Shown: positions 52,623 through 60,767 of the stretch, piece after piece
How positions within the stretch are numbered: position 1 is the stretch's first letter
Layout of the letters: every line of letters begins with the position of its first letter
Origin: PBB1 sp965229345
Lineage (GTDB): Bacteria; Pseudomonadota; Gammaproteobacteria; Burkholderiales; Burkholderiaceae_C
Reading direction: 5' to 3'
NCBI GenBank assembly: GCA_965229345.1
Contig: OZ245872.1
Span: forward strand, 1,302,001-1,366,000
Length of the DNA: 64,000 nucleotides
Made by a program: the position numbers and the translations under genes
The notes under the pieces: model-generated
What the model was told of the DNA's origin: nothing
Seen by the model: only the letters and a program-made list of their open reading frames with translations
Databases searched by the model: none

Positions 52623-53846
52623 ATGAACGTATTGACGACGGTGTTGGACAGTCTTCTGAACTGGTTGGCCAACGGCTTGATTGAAACCACCTGGTGGCAG
52701 GTGGTCCTGTATGCGTTGCTGACAACGCACATCACGATTGCAGCCGTGACCATTTTTCTGCACCGGTCGCAGGCGCACCGTTCGCTCGATCTGCATGCGA
52801 TCCCCTCGCATTTCTTCCGCCTGTGGCTGTGGCTGGGCACCGGCCAGGTCACCAAGGAATGGGTGGCCGTGCACCGCAAGCACCACGCCAAGTGCGAAAC
52901 GCCCGACGACCCGCACAGCCCGCAAACCCGTGGCATCAAGACCGTTCTGTTGACCGGTGCCGAGCTGTACCGGGTCGAAACGAAGAACACGGAAACCCTG
53001 GCGAAATACGGGATGGGCACGCCGGATGACTGGGTGGAGCGCAATCTGTACACCCGTTACAGCTGGCAGGGCGTCGGCGTGATGATGCTGATCGACCTGG
53101 CGCTGTTCGGTGCCGCCGGCTTGGCGGTCTGGGCCGTGCAGATGGCGTGGATCCCGATCACGGCGGCCGGCATCATCAATGGCCTCGGCCACTGGTGGGG
53201 GTACCGCAATTTCGAGGCACAAGACGCCTCGACCAACATTTCCCCTTGGGGCATCATCATTGGCGGCGAAGAGCTGCACAACAACCACCACACGTACCCC
53301 ACGTCGGCCAAGCTGTCGGTCAAGCCCTACGAATTCGACATCGGCTGGATGTACATCCGTGCGATGGAGATGATCGGCTGGGCCAAGGTGCGCAAGACCG
53401 CGCCACAGCTGAAGCTGGGTGCCATCAAGCCGGTTGCCGATTCAAAGACGCTGGAGGCGATCATCGCCAACCGCTACGAGGTGATGGCGAAATACGCCAG
53501 CCACCTGCGCGACGAATGCCGCAGTGAACTCGCGCGTTTGAAGGCCGAGGGTGCCGAGAACAGCGCGCACTGGAAGGACATGCGTCTGGCCAAGCGCTGG
53601 CTGCACCGCGATCACGACAAGATCCCCCACGGCGTACAGGAGCGGGTGGCATCGGTGTGTGCCCAAAGTGCCGTGCTGTCCAAGCTGGTGACGATGCGCG
53701 AGGAATTGCGTGGCCTGTGGACGCGCACCAACGTGTCGGCCGATCAATTGGTGATCGACCTGCAGGCGTGGTGCAAGAAGGCCGAGGACAGCGGCATCAC
53801 CGCATTGCAGGAGTTCGCGCTGAAGCTGCGCGCTGCGCACGCCTGA
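52623..53846 (+). CDS. Acyl-CoA/acyl-lipid desaturase with C-terminal extension
   Basis: 407 residues. Membrane di-iron desaturase with the three histidine boxes HRSQAH (near 48), HRKHH (near 85) and HNNHH (near 219), and about four membrane helices, as in delta-9 desaturases. Residues from about 275 on form a charged helical tail (RSELARLKAEGAENSAHWKD ... SADQLVIDLQAWCKKAEDSG) not part of the catalytic domain. A TACAAT -10-like box lies about 45 bp before the ATG. A bidirectional terminator follows. Confidence 0.92.
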   Translation: MNVLTTVLDSLLNWLANGLIETTWWQVVLYALLTTHITIAAVTIFLHRSQAHRSLDLHAIPSHFFRLWLWLGTGQVTKEWVAVHRKHHAKCETPDDPHSPQTRGIKTVLLTGAELYRVETKNTETLAKYGMGTPDDWVERNLYTRYSWQGVGVMMLIDLALFGAAGLAVWAVQMAWIPITAAGIINGLGHWWGYRNFEAQDASTNISPWGIIIGGEELHNNHHTYPTSAKLSVKPYEFDIGWMYIRAMEMIGWAKVRKTAPQLKLGAIKPVADSKTLEAIIANRYEVMAKYASHLRDECRSELARLKAEGAENSAHWKDMRLAKRWLHRDHDKIPHGVQERVASVCAQSAVLSKLVTMREELRGLWTRTNVSADQLVIDLQAWCKKAEDSGITALQEFALKLRAAHA

Positions 53847-53862
53847 CGGCCACCGAGCAGAC

Positions 53863-53892
53863 AAAAAAACGCCCCGCAATGCGGGGCGTTTT
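53863..53892. terminator. Bidirectional terminator between desaturase and rpmG
   Basis: A 12-bp stem with AAT loop (53866-53877, 53881-53892; core CGCCCCGC/GCGGGGCG) flanked by A-run and T-run, so it serves the desaturase on + and rpmB-rpmG on -. Confidence 0.93.
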
Positions 53893-53912
53893 GTTTTGTC
53901 AGGGCGAAGCGG

Positions 53913-54080
53913 TTATCGCAGCTTCGTTTCCTTGTACATCACGTGCTTGCGTGCCTTCGGATCGAACTTCATGATTTCGATCTTCTCGGGCATGGTCTTC
54001 TTGTTCTTGTCGGTCGTGTAGAAATGACCGGTGCCAGCTGACGATTCCAGCTTGATTTTTTCGCGTCCACCTTTTGCCAT
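53913..54080 (-). CDS. rpmG: 50S ribosomal protein L33
   Basis: 55 residues starting MAKGGREKIKLESSAGTGHF and ending MKFDPKARKHVMYKETKLR. The gene is too short for standard ORF cut-offs. It lacks the paired zinc cysteines of the C+ form, so it is the zinc-free (C-) type as in E. coli. It follows rpmB by 13 bp on the same strand, the usual rpmB-rpmG order. GGAGC lies upstream of the ATG. Confidence 0.96.
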   Translation of the reverse strand: MAKGGREKIKLESSAGTGHFYTTDKNKKTMPEKIEIMKFDPKARKHVMYKETKLR

Positions 54081-54093
54081 GATCCGCTCCTAA

Positions 54094-54327
54094 TCAGATT
54101 TCGCCGCGGGCGCGCAGGTCGGCGACGACCTGCTCGATGCCCACCTTGTCGATCAAGCGCAGTGCCGCGTTCGAGATGCGCAGGCGCACCCAGCGGTTCT
54201 CGGTTTCGAGCCAGAACCGGCGGTATTGCAGGTTCGGCAGAAAACGACGCTTGGTCTTGTTGTTCGCATGGGAAACATTGTTTCCCGACATCGGGCGCTT
54301 GCCCGTGACTTGACAGACGCGTGCCAT
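54094..54327 (-). CDS. rpmB: 50S ribosomal protein L28
   Basis: 77 residues starting MARVCQVTGKRPMSGNNVSH with the ANNKTKRRFLPNLQYRRF core. ATG at 54327; the frame is open upstream but only the 77-residue form fits the family. Zinc-free type, matching L33. First gene of rpmB-rpmG. Confidence 0.96.
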   Translation of the reverse strand: MARVCQVTGKRPMSGNNVSHANNKTKRRFLPNLQYRRFWLETENRWVRLRISNAALRLIDKVGIEQVVADLRARGEI

Positions 54328-54515
54328 GACGCTGCTCCAATAGGTTCGTGTTTCAGGTTTTGCTGATGCGGCACGCCCCAGGGCGTCGGCTGCATCGTGG
54401 CTTGCGCCCACGTGGCCGCTGCACCACGACCCTCGAATCACAGAGGCCCCGAGCACAGCGAAGCCCGCGAGTATAACCGGCTTCGGCGTTCAGGGGCCTG
54501 GAATGCGCCGTCAGA

Positions 54516-55466
54516 TCATTTTTCGAGGAAGCGCTGAGAGTCCAGTGCAGCCATGCAGCCGGTGCCGGCGCTCGTGATCGCTTGCCGGTAGACATGGTCC
54601 TGCACATCGCCGGCGGCGAACACGCCCGGCACGCTGGTCATGGTGGCCATGCCATTGAGCCCGCCTCTGGTGATGATGTAGCCGTCCTTCATCTCCAGGT
54701 GACCCTTGAAGATGTCGGTGTTCGGCTGGTGGCCGATGGCGATGAAGCAGCCTTGCAGCGCCAGGTCGGTGGTCGAGGCGTCCTGGGTGCTGCGGATCCT
54801 GACACCCGTCACCCCCCCGTCATTGCCCAGCACCTCGTCAAGGGTGTGCCACAGGTGCAGTTGAATCTTGCCGGCAGCGACCTTGTCCATCAGCTTGTCG
54901 ACCAGGATCGCCTCGGCCTTGAACTTGTCACGCCGGTGGATCAGATGCACCTTGCTCGCGATGTTCGACAGGTACAGGGCTTCTTCGACGGCGGTGTTGC
55001 CGCCGCCCACCACGCAGACTTCCTGTTCGCGGTAGAAGAAGCCGTCGCAGGTCGCGCAGCCGCTGACGCCACGGCCCATGAATGCCTGCTCGCTCGGCAG
55101 GCCGAGGTATTTGGCCGAGGCGCCGGTGGCAATGATCAGCGCGTCACAGCTGTAGCTGCCCGAATCGCCGGTCAGTTTCAGCGGTCGCTGCGAAAAATCG
55201 ACTGCATTGATGTGATCGAACACGATGTTCGTGTTGAACCGCTCGGCGTGCTTCTGAAAGCGCTGCATCAGGTCCGGGCCCATCACGCCATCGACGTCGG
55301 CCGGCCAGTTGTCGACATCGGTGGTGGTCATCAGTTGACCGCCCTGGGCGATGCCGGTGATCAGCGTCGGATTCAGGTTGGCTCGAGCGGCGTAGATGGC
55401 GGCCGAGTAGCCGGCCGGGCCGGATCCGAGGATCAGCACGCGGGAGTGGATGGGTGTGGTGCTCAT
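54516..55466 (-). CDS. trxB: Thioredoxin reductase
   Basis: FAD/NADPH disulfide reductase that keeps thioredoxin reduced. 316 residues: FAD site ILGSGPAGYSAAIYAARA, redox pair CATC (near residue 138; GCATCDGFF), NADPH motif VVGGGNTAVEEAL with HRRDKF, and the C-terminal FAD motif VFAAGDVQDHVYRQ. Divergent from a Crp-type regulator gene across 160 bp. Confidence 0.96.
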   Translation of the reverse strand: MSTTPIHSRVLILGSGPAGYSAAIYAARANLNPTLITGIAQGGQLMTTTDVDNWPADVDGVMGPDLMQRFQKHAERFNTNIVFDHINAVDFSQRPLKLTGDSGSYSCDALIIATGASAKYLGLPSEQAFMGRGVSGCATCDGFFYREQEVCVVGGGNTAVEEALYLSNIASKVHLIHRRDKFKAEAILVDKLMDKVAAGKIQLHLWHTLDEVLGNDGGVTGVRIRSTQDASTTDLALQGCFIAIGHQPNTDIFKGHLEMKDGYIITRGGLNGMATMTSVPGVFAAGDVQDHVYRQAITSAGTGCMAALDSQRFLEK

Positions 55467-55498
55467 GGCGAAAGACGGGAGACGACGAGATATTCAGT

Positions 55499-55528
55499 TT
55501 GACACGCCATCCTGAAGGCGCGTTACAG
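55499..55528 (+). promoter_or_regulatory. Candidate promoter of the Crp-type gene
   Basis: A perfect -35 TTGACA (55499-55504) is followed 18 bp later by a weak TTACAG (55523-55528). It lies about 100 bp before the Crp-family ATG. Confidence 0.4.
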
Positions 55529-55626
55529 GTCGTTTGCGGCCATTCAATGAAGAGAATAGGGAACTTTCATTTGTCCAGTGAATTTCTCACAAGCCCTGCC
55601 GATAACCGCAGCAAAGGAGCTCCACG

Positions 55627-56289
55627 ATGGCCATGCTTTCCAATCTCGACCTGATCCGGCGCGTGCCGATCTTCTCGCTGCTGACCAACGACCAGGCGCA
55701 GGGCATTGCCGATGCGGTCGTCAAGCGCCGCTACCGGCGTGGCGAACTGGTGGTGGAACACGGCAAGAAATCAAACGCCCTGTTCATCCTGCTGACCGGC
55801 CGGGCACGGGTGCTGACGGCCGACTCCCGCGGTCGCGAGGTGATCCTCGCGGTGCTGGAGTCCGGCGATTACGTCGGCGAGATGAGCCTGATCGACAACG
55901 AACCGCATTCGGCCACGGTGCGCGCCGAGATCCAGACCGACATGCTGATCCTCGGTCGCCCCGAGTTCGCCCGTTGCCTGCCCGAGAACTCCAGCCTGTC
56001 CTACGCGATCATGCGCGGCTTGGTCGCGCGGCTGCGCAGTGCCGACCGGCAGATCGAGTCGCTCGCGCTGCTGGATGTTTACGGCCGCGTGGCGCGTTCG
56101 CTGCTCGACATGGCCGACACGATCGGCGAGGTCAAGATCATCCGCAACAAGGTCTCGCGGCAGGATCTGGCCAAGGTCGTAGGCGCCTCCCGCGAGATGG
56201 TCAGCCGGGTCATGAAAGACCTCGAAGAGCGCGGCATGATCGAGACGCAGGACAACGGCTCGGTGATCCTGAAAGAGCGCCTGACCTGA
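55627..56289 (+). CDS. Crp/Fnr-family transcriptional regulator
   Basis: 220 residues: cyclic-nucleotide-binding fold (about 10-120; GKKSNALFILLTGRARVL and VLESGDYVGEMSLIDNEPHSATVRA), dimer helix and winged helix-turn-helix RQDLAKVVGASREMVSRVMK. The phosphate-binding GEMSLIDNEPHSATV stretch is close to cAMP-binding Crp. There is no N-terminal Cys set as in Fnr, so it is not an oxygen-sensing cluster protein. AAAGGAG precedes the ATG. Effector (cAMP, other, or none) not known. Confidence 0.9.
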   Translation: MAMLSNLDLIRRVPIFSLLTNDQAQGIADAVVKRRYRRGELVVEHGKKSNALFILLTGRARVLTADSRGREVILAVLESGDYVGEMSLIDNEPHSATVRAEIQTDMLILGRPEFARCLPENSSLSYAIMRGLVARLRSADRQIESLALLDVYGRVARSLLDMADTIGEVKIIRNKVSRQDLAKVVGASREMVSRVMKDLEERGMIETQDNGSVILKERLT

Positions 56290-56335
56290 CGCCTGCGGCA
56301 GCGGTTGCTGCTGCCGCTTCGGCCACAATGAGCGG

Positions 56336-58732
56336 ATGACATTTCCGCTCGGCTCGCTGCGCACGTCCGCGGCAGATTCCTCCCCGGGTGCGGGCCTCGC
56401 CACAGGCGAATCCCGTGCGCGCGACGACGCCCGCGGCACACCCAGATCCTTTGCTCACGGTGCCGATTGGCGGCGGCAGGCCCGCGTCCTGATCGGTGGC
56501 GTGCTGTGGCTGCTGGTGCTGATCGCGATGCTCACGCACCACCCGCTCGACGCGGCGTTTTCCACCTCTGGCTCGGGCGAGGTGGTGCGCAACAGCGTGG
56601 GTACGCTGGGCGCGTGGGCGTCCGATCTGATGTTGTTCGTGCTCGGCTTTTCCGCTTGGTGGCTGATTGCGCTGGGACTGCACCGCTGGCTGGCTGCGCT
56701 CGCCGACCTGCTGCGCCGCGGCAGTGCGGACACGCCCATTGCCACGCCGGTGCGCTCGGGATGGCCATCGTGGGTGTCGTGGTTGGGCCTGGCACTGCTG
56801 CTGTCGGCCAGCACCTCGCTCGAATGGACGCGGATGTACCACGCCGAGGCACAGTTGCCAGGCGGCCACGCCGGCGGCGTGCTCGGCTACCTGCTCGGAC
56901 CACTCAGCATGAAGGGCCTGGGGTTTGCCGGCTCGGGTGTGCTGTGGATCGCCGCGCTGGTGGCCGGCATGTCACTCGCCTTCCGGTTCTCATGGCTGCA
57001 ACTGGCTGACGCGATCGGCGAGCGGCTCGATGCCTGGCGCGACAGCCGAGTCGAGCGCATCGAGCGGGCCGAAGACATGCGCCTGGGCGAACAGGCGTTG
57101 CGCGAGCGCGAAGACATCGCCGAGGTCGAGCACGAACTCAGCGAGGACCATGCGCCCATCGTGATTGCGGCGCCGGTGGTCGAGGTGCCCAAGAGCGACC
57201 GGGTGGTCAAGGAGCGCCAGAAGCCGCTGTTCGTCGAGCTGGCCGATACCAAGTTGCCGCAGGTTGATCTGCTCGATGCGGCGCCAAGCCGTACCGAAAC
57301 GGTCTCGCTCGAAACGCTGGAGATGACCTCGCGGCTGATCGAGAAGAAGCTCAAGGACTTCGGCGTCGAGGTGCGGGTGGTGGCGGCGTCGCCCGGGCCG
57401 GTGATCACCCGTTACGAGATCGAGCCGGCCACCGGTGTCAAGGGTGCGCAGGTGCTGGGCCTGGCCAAGGACCTGGCGCGCAGCCTGAGCCTGGTCAGCA
57501 TCCGTGTGGTCGAGACCATTCCGGGCAAGACGACGATGGCGCTCGAGCTGCCCAACGCGCGGCGCCAGACCATCCACCTGTCTGAAATTCTCGGTTCTCA
57601 GGCCTACAACGGCGCATCGTCGATGCTGACCATGGGCCTGGGCAAGGACATCGTTGGCGCACCGGTGGTGGCTGACCTCGCCAAGATGCCGCATTGCCTG
57701 GTGGCCGGCACCACCGGCTCCGGCAAGTCGGTGGGCATCAACGCGATGATCCTGAGCCTGCTCTACAAGGCCGAGGCACGCGATGTGCGGCTGATCCTGA
57801 TCGATCCGAAGATGCTCGAAATGAGCGTCTACGAAGGCATTCCGCACCTGCTGTGTCCGGTCGTCATCGACATGAAGCAGGCCGCCAACGCGCTGAACTG
57901 GGCGGTGGGCGAGATGGAGCGCCGCTACAAGCTGATGAGCAAGCTGGGCGTGCGCAACCTGGCCGGCTACAACAAGAAGATCGACGAGGCGGTGGAGCGC
58001 GGCGAGACCTTGCCCAACCCGTTCAGCCTGACACCGGAGGCGCCCGAACCGCTGCAGCGGCTGCCCCATGTGGTGATCGTCATCGACGAGCTCGCCGACC
58101 TGATGATGGTCATCGGCAAGAAGATCGAGGAGCTGATCGCGCGCCTGGCGCAGAAAGCCCGTGCGGCCGGCATCCACCTGATCCTGGCCACGCAGCGCCC
58201 CAGCGTCGACGTGATCACAGGCCTGATCAAGGCCAACATCCCGACGCGCCTGAGCTTCCAGGTCAGCTCCAAGATCGACAGCCGCACCATCCTCGACCAG
58301 ATGGGCGCAGAAGCCCTGCTCGGCATGGGCGACATGCTCTACATGCCGTCGGGCACCGGCCTGCCGATTCGCGTGCATGGTGCTTTTGTCAGTGACGATG
58401 AAGTGCACCGCGTCGTGGCTTACCTGAAGAGTCAGGGCGAGCCGAACTACGTCGAAGGCATCCTCGAGGGCGGCACGCTCGATGGCGATTCGGGCGAGAT
58501 CGCCGTCAACGACGGCGGCGGCCCCGGCAACGAGAGCGATCCGATGTACGACAACGCCGTGGCCATCGTGCTGCAGCACAAGCGCGCCTCGATCTCGCTG
58601 GTGCAACGCCACCTGCGCATTGGTTACAACCGCGCCGCGCGGCTGCTGGAACAAATGGAGAAATCGGGGCTCGTATCGGCCATGGGCACCAACGGCAACC
58701 GCGACATCATCGTTCCGGCGCGCAACGAATGA
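56336..58732 (+). CDS. ftsK: DNA translocase FtsK
   Basis: Septum-anchored motor that clears chromosome termini and activates XerCD recombination. 798 residues: about four membrane helices in the first 220 residues, a short linker (about 225-340), then the motor with Walker A AGTTGSGKSVGINAM near residue 460, Walker B VIVIDELADLMMV, and a C-terminal winged-helix gamma domain (RASISLVQRHLRIGYNRAAR) that reads KOPS. A short 5' extension precedes the first helix. Its stop overlaps lolA. Confidence 0.96.
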   Translation: MTFPLGSLRTSAADSSPGAGLATGESRARDDARGTPRSFAHGADWRRQARVLIGGVLWLLVLIAMLTHHPLDAAFSTSGSGEVVRNSVGTLGAWASDLMLFVLGFSAWWLIALGLHRWLAALADLLRRGSADTPIATPVRSGWPSWVSWLGLALLLSASTSLEWTRMYHAEAQLPGGHAGGVLGYLLGPLSMKGLGFAGSGVLWIAALVAGMSLAFRFSWLQLADAIGERLDAWRDSRVERIERAEDMRLGEQALREREDIAEVEHELSEDHAPIVIAAPVVEVPKSDRVVKERQKPLFVELADTKLPQVDLLDAAPSRTETVSLETLEMTSRLIEKKLKDFGVEVRVVAASPGPVITRYEIEPATGVKGAQVLGLAKDLARSLSLVSIRVVETIPGKTTMALELPNARRQTIHLSEILGSQAYNGASSMLTMGLGKDIVGAPVVADLAKMPHCLVAGTTGSGKSVGINAMILSLLYKAEARDVRLILIDPKMLEMSVYEGIPHLLCPVVIDMKQAANALNWAVGEMERRYKLMSKLGVRNLAGYNKKIDEAVERGETLPNPFSLTPEAPEPLQRLPHVVIVIDELADLMMVIGKKIEELIARLAQKARAAGIHLILATQRPSVDVITGLIKANIPTRLSFQVSSKIDSRTILDQMGAEALLGMGDMLYMPSGTGLPIRVHGAFVSDDEVHRVVAYLKSQGEPNYVEGILEGGTLDGDSGEIAVNDGGGPGNESDPMYDNAVAIVLQHKRASISLVQRHLRIGYNRAARLLEQMEKSGLVSAMGTNGNRDIIVPARNE

Positions 58733-59349
58733 AGCGTGCGCTGGGTGCTCTGCTGGTCTGGTGCGCGTTGGCGATCGCGCCGGTGGCTGCGCATGCCGAC
58801 GCTGTCGATGCGCTGAAGGCCTTCGTTCAACAGGTGAAGACCGGCCGCGCCACCTTCACCCAGACCGTCACCTCGCCCGACGGGGCCAAGACCAAGACAT
58901 CGAGCGGCAGCTTCGAGTTCGCCCGGCCCGATCGTTTTCGCTTCACCTACACCAAGCCGTTCGAACAGTTGATCGTCGCCGACGGGCAGAAGGTCTGGAT
59001 CTACGACACCGATCTCAACCAGGTCAGCAGCCGCAAGTTCACCCAGGCGCTCGGCGCGACACCCGCTGCCTTGCTGGCCGGCGGTGACCTGAGCCGCGAT
59101 TTCGACCTGGTGGCCGAGCCCTCGAAAGACGGGCTCGACTGGGCCAAGGCGACGCCCAAAGCCAAGGACGGTGCCTTCGAATCGATGCGCATCGGCTTCA
59201 AGGGCAGGCAACTGGCCGCGGTCGAGATCGTCGACAACTTCTCCCAGCGCTCCCGGCTGACGTTCACCCAGTTCAACGCCAACCTCGAGTTGCCCGCTGA
59301 GAGCTTCAAGTTCGTGATTCCGAAGGGCGTCGATGTCCTCGAGCAATGA
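58729..59349 (+). CDS. lolA: Outer-membrane lipoprotein carrier protein LolA
   Basis: Periplasmic chaperone that ferries lipoproteins from LolCDE to the outer-membrane receptor LolB. 206 residues with a signal peptide (hydrophobic core LLVWCALAIAPVA, cleavage after AHA), then VKTGRATFTQTV, FEFARPDRFRFTYTKPFEQL, ADGQKVWIYDTDLNQVSSR and the C-terminal LPAESFKFVIPKGVDVL. Translationally coupled to ftsK by an ATGA overlap, the usual ftsK-lolA order. Confidence 0.95.
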   Translation: MKRALGALLVWCALAIAPVAAHADAVDALKAFVQQVKTGRATFTQTVTSPDGAKTKTSSGSFEFARPDRFRFTYTKPFEQLIVADGQKVWIYDTDLNQVSSRKFTQALGATPAALLAGGDLSRDFDLVAEPSKDGLDWAKATPKAKDGAFESMRIGFKGRQLAAVEIVDNFSQRSRLTFTQFNANLELPAESFKFVIPKGVDVLEQ

Positions 59350-59384
59350 GCCGACGGTGAGGTCAGGCGGCCAAGGGCGCAGGC

Positions 59385-60701
59385 GTGGTTGATCTCTTCG
59401 CAATGGCTCCCACAGCGCCGTGGGCCGAGGCCCTGCGGCCGACCACCCTCGATGAGGTCATCGGGCAGTCACACCTGATCGGCGCGGGCAAGCCACTCAG
59501 GCTGGCCTTCGAATCGGGCAAGCCGCACTCCATGATTTTGTGGGGCCCCCCGGGCGTCGGCAAGACGACGCTGGCCCGGCTGACAGCGTCTGCTTTCCAG
59601 TACGAGTTCATCGCCTTGTCGGCCGTGTTCTCGGGCGTGAAGGACATCCGTGAGGCGATGACGCAGGCCGAGCAGAACCTCGCGCAGGGCCGCAAGACGA
59701 TCCTGTTCGTGGACGAAATCCACCGTTTCAACAAGAGCCAGCAGGACGGGCTCCTGCCCTTCGTGGAGTCCGGGCTGGTCGTGCTGATCGGCGCGACGAC
59801 GGAGAACCCGTCGTTCGAGGTCAACTCGGCGCTGTTGTCCCGCGCGCAGGTGTATGTGCTGCAAGCACTCACCGACGATGAGCTGCGGCAGCTGTTCCAG
59901 CGTGCGCACGATGCCTTCATGGCCACGCTCGGGTTCGAGGATGCAGCCGTCGAGGTGTTGGTCGGTTACGCCGATGGCGATGCCCGGCGGTTGTTGAACC
60001 TGCTGGAGCAGACCGACACGGCAGCACGTGCGGCGGCGGTGTCCTCCGTCGATGCCCCGTTCGTCAAGAACGCGCTGACCGCCAGCGGCCGGCGTTTCGA
60101 CAAGGGCGGCGAGCATTTCTACGACCAGATCTCGGCCCTGCACAAGTCGGTGCGGGGGTCCAACCCCGACGGCGCGCTGTACTGGCTGTGCCGGATGCTT
60201 GATGGCGGCGCCGACCCGAGGTATCTGTCGCGCCGCATCGTGCGCATGGCCTGGGAAGACATCGGCTTGGCCGATCCGCGCGCGATGCAGATCGCCAACG
60301 ACGCGGCCACCACCTACGAACGCCTGGGCTCGCCGGAGGGCGAGCTGGCGCTGGCGCAGGCGGTCATCTACCTCGCGGTGGCCGCCAAAAGCAACGCGGG
60401 CTACAAGGCGTACAAGCAGGCCAAGGCCTTCGTGAAGCAGGACAAGTCACGCGAGGTGCCGATTCATCTGCGCAATGCGCCAACCCAGCTGATGAAGGAA
60501 CTCGGCTACGGCCACGAGTACCGCTACGCCCACGATGAGCCGCAGGCCTATGCCGCAGGCGAAACCTACCTGCCCGACGACATGCAGGACCCCGCCTGGT
60601 ACCAGCCGGTGCCCCGCGGGCTGGAGGTCAAGATCGCCGAGAAGATGGCGCACCTGCGCCGGCTCGACGACGAGGCACGAAATTCGTCGTCATCCGACTG
60701 A
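59385..60701 (+). CDS. rarA: Replication-associated recombination protein A (RarA/MgsA)
   Basis: AAA+ ATPase that acts at stalled forks and interacts with SSB. 438 residues: Walker A WGPPGVGKTTLAR near residue 53, Walker B ILFVDEIHRFNKSQQDGLLP, sensor GATTENPSFEVN, and the MgsA C-terminal oligomerisation region (RRIVRMAWEDIGLADPRAMQ, VIYLAVAAKSNAGYKAY). GTG at 59385 gives a leading VDLF peptide; an ATG six codons later is an alternative start. It follows lolA by 35 bp. Confidence 0.94.
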   Translation: MVDLFAMAPTAPWAEALRPTTLDEVIGQSHLIGAGKPLRLAFESGKPHSMILWGPPGVGKTTLARLTASAFQYEFIALSAVFSGVKDIREAMTQAEQNLAQGRKTILFVDEIHRFNKSQQDGLLPFVESGLVVLIGATTENPSFEVNSALLSRAQVYVLQALTDDELRQLFQRAHDAFMATLGFEDAAVEVLVGYADGDARRLLNLLEQTDTAARAAAVSSVDAPFVKNALTASGRRFDKGGEHFYDQISALHKSVRGSNPDGALYWLCRMLDGGADPRYLSRRIVRMAWEDIGLADPRAMQIANDAATTYERLGSPEGELALAQAVIYLAVAAKSNAGYKAYKQAKAFVKQDKSREVPIHLRNAPTQLMKELGYGHEYRYAHDEPQAYAAGETYLPDDMQDPAWYQPVPRGLEVKIAEKMAHLRRLDDEARNSSSSD

Positions 60702-60767
60702 CCTGGGCCGTCGCATCGCGGCAAGTGACGCCGCCTCTGCGACGCCACCATGAAGCCTTGATGCCTT

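Noticed and set aside
55627..56289. Fnr oxygen sensor
   Set aside because: No N-terminal cysteine cluster is present, and the DNA-binding helix and ligand pocket look Crp-like.
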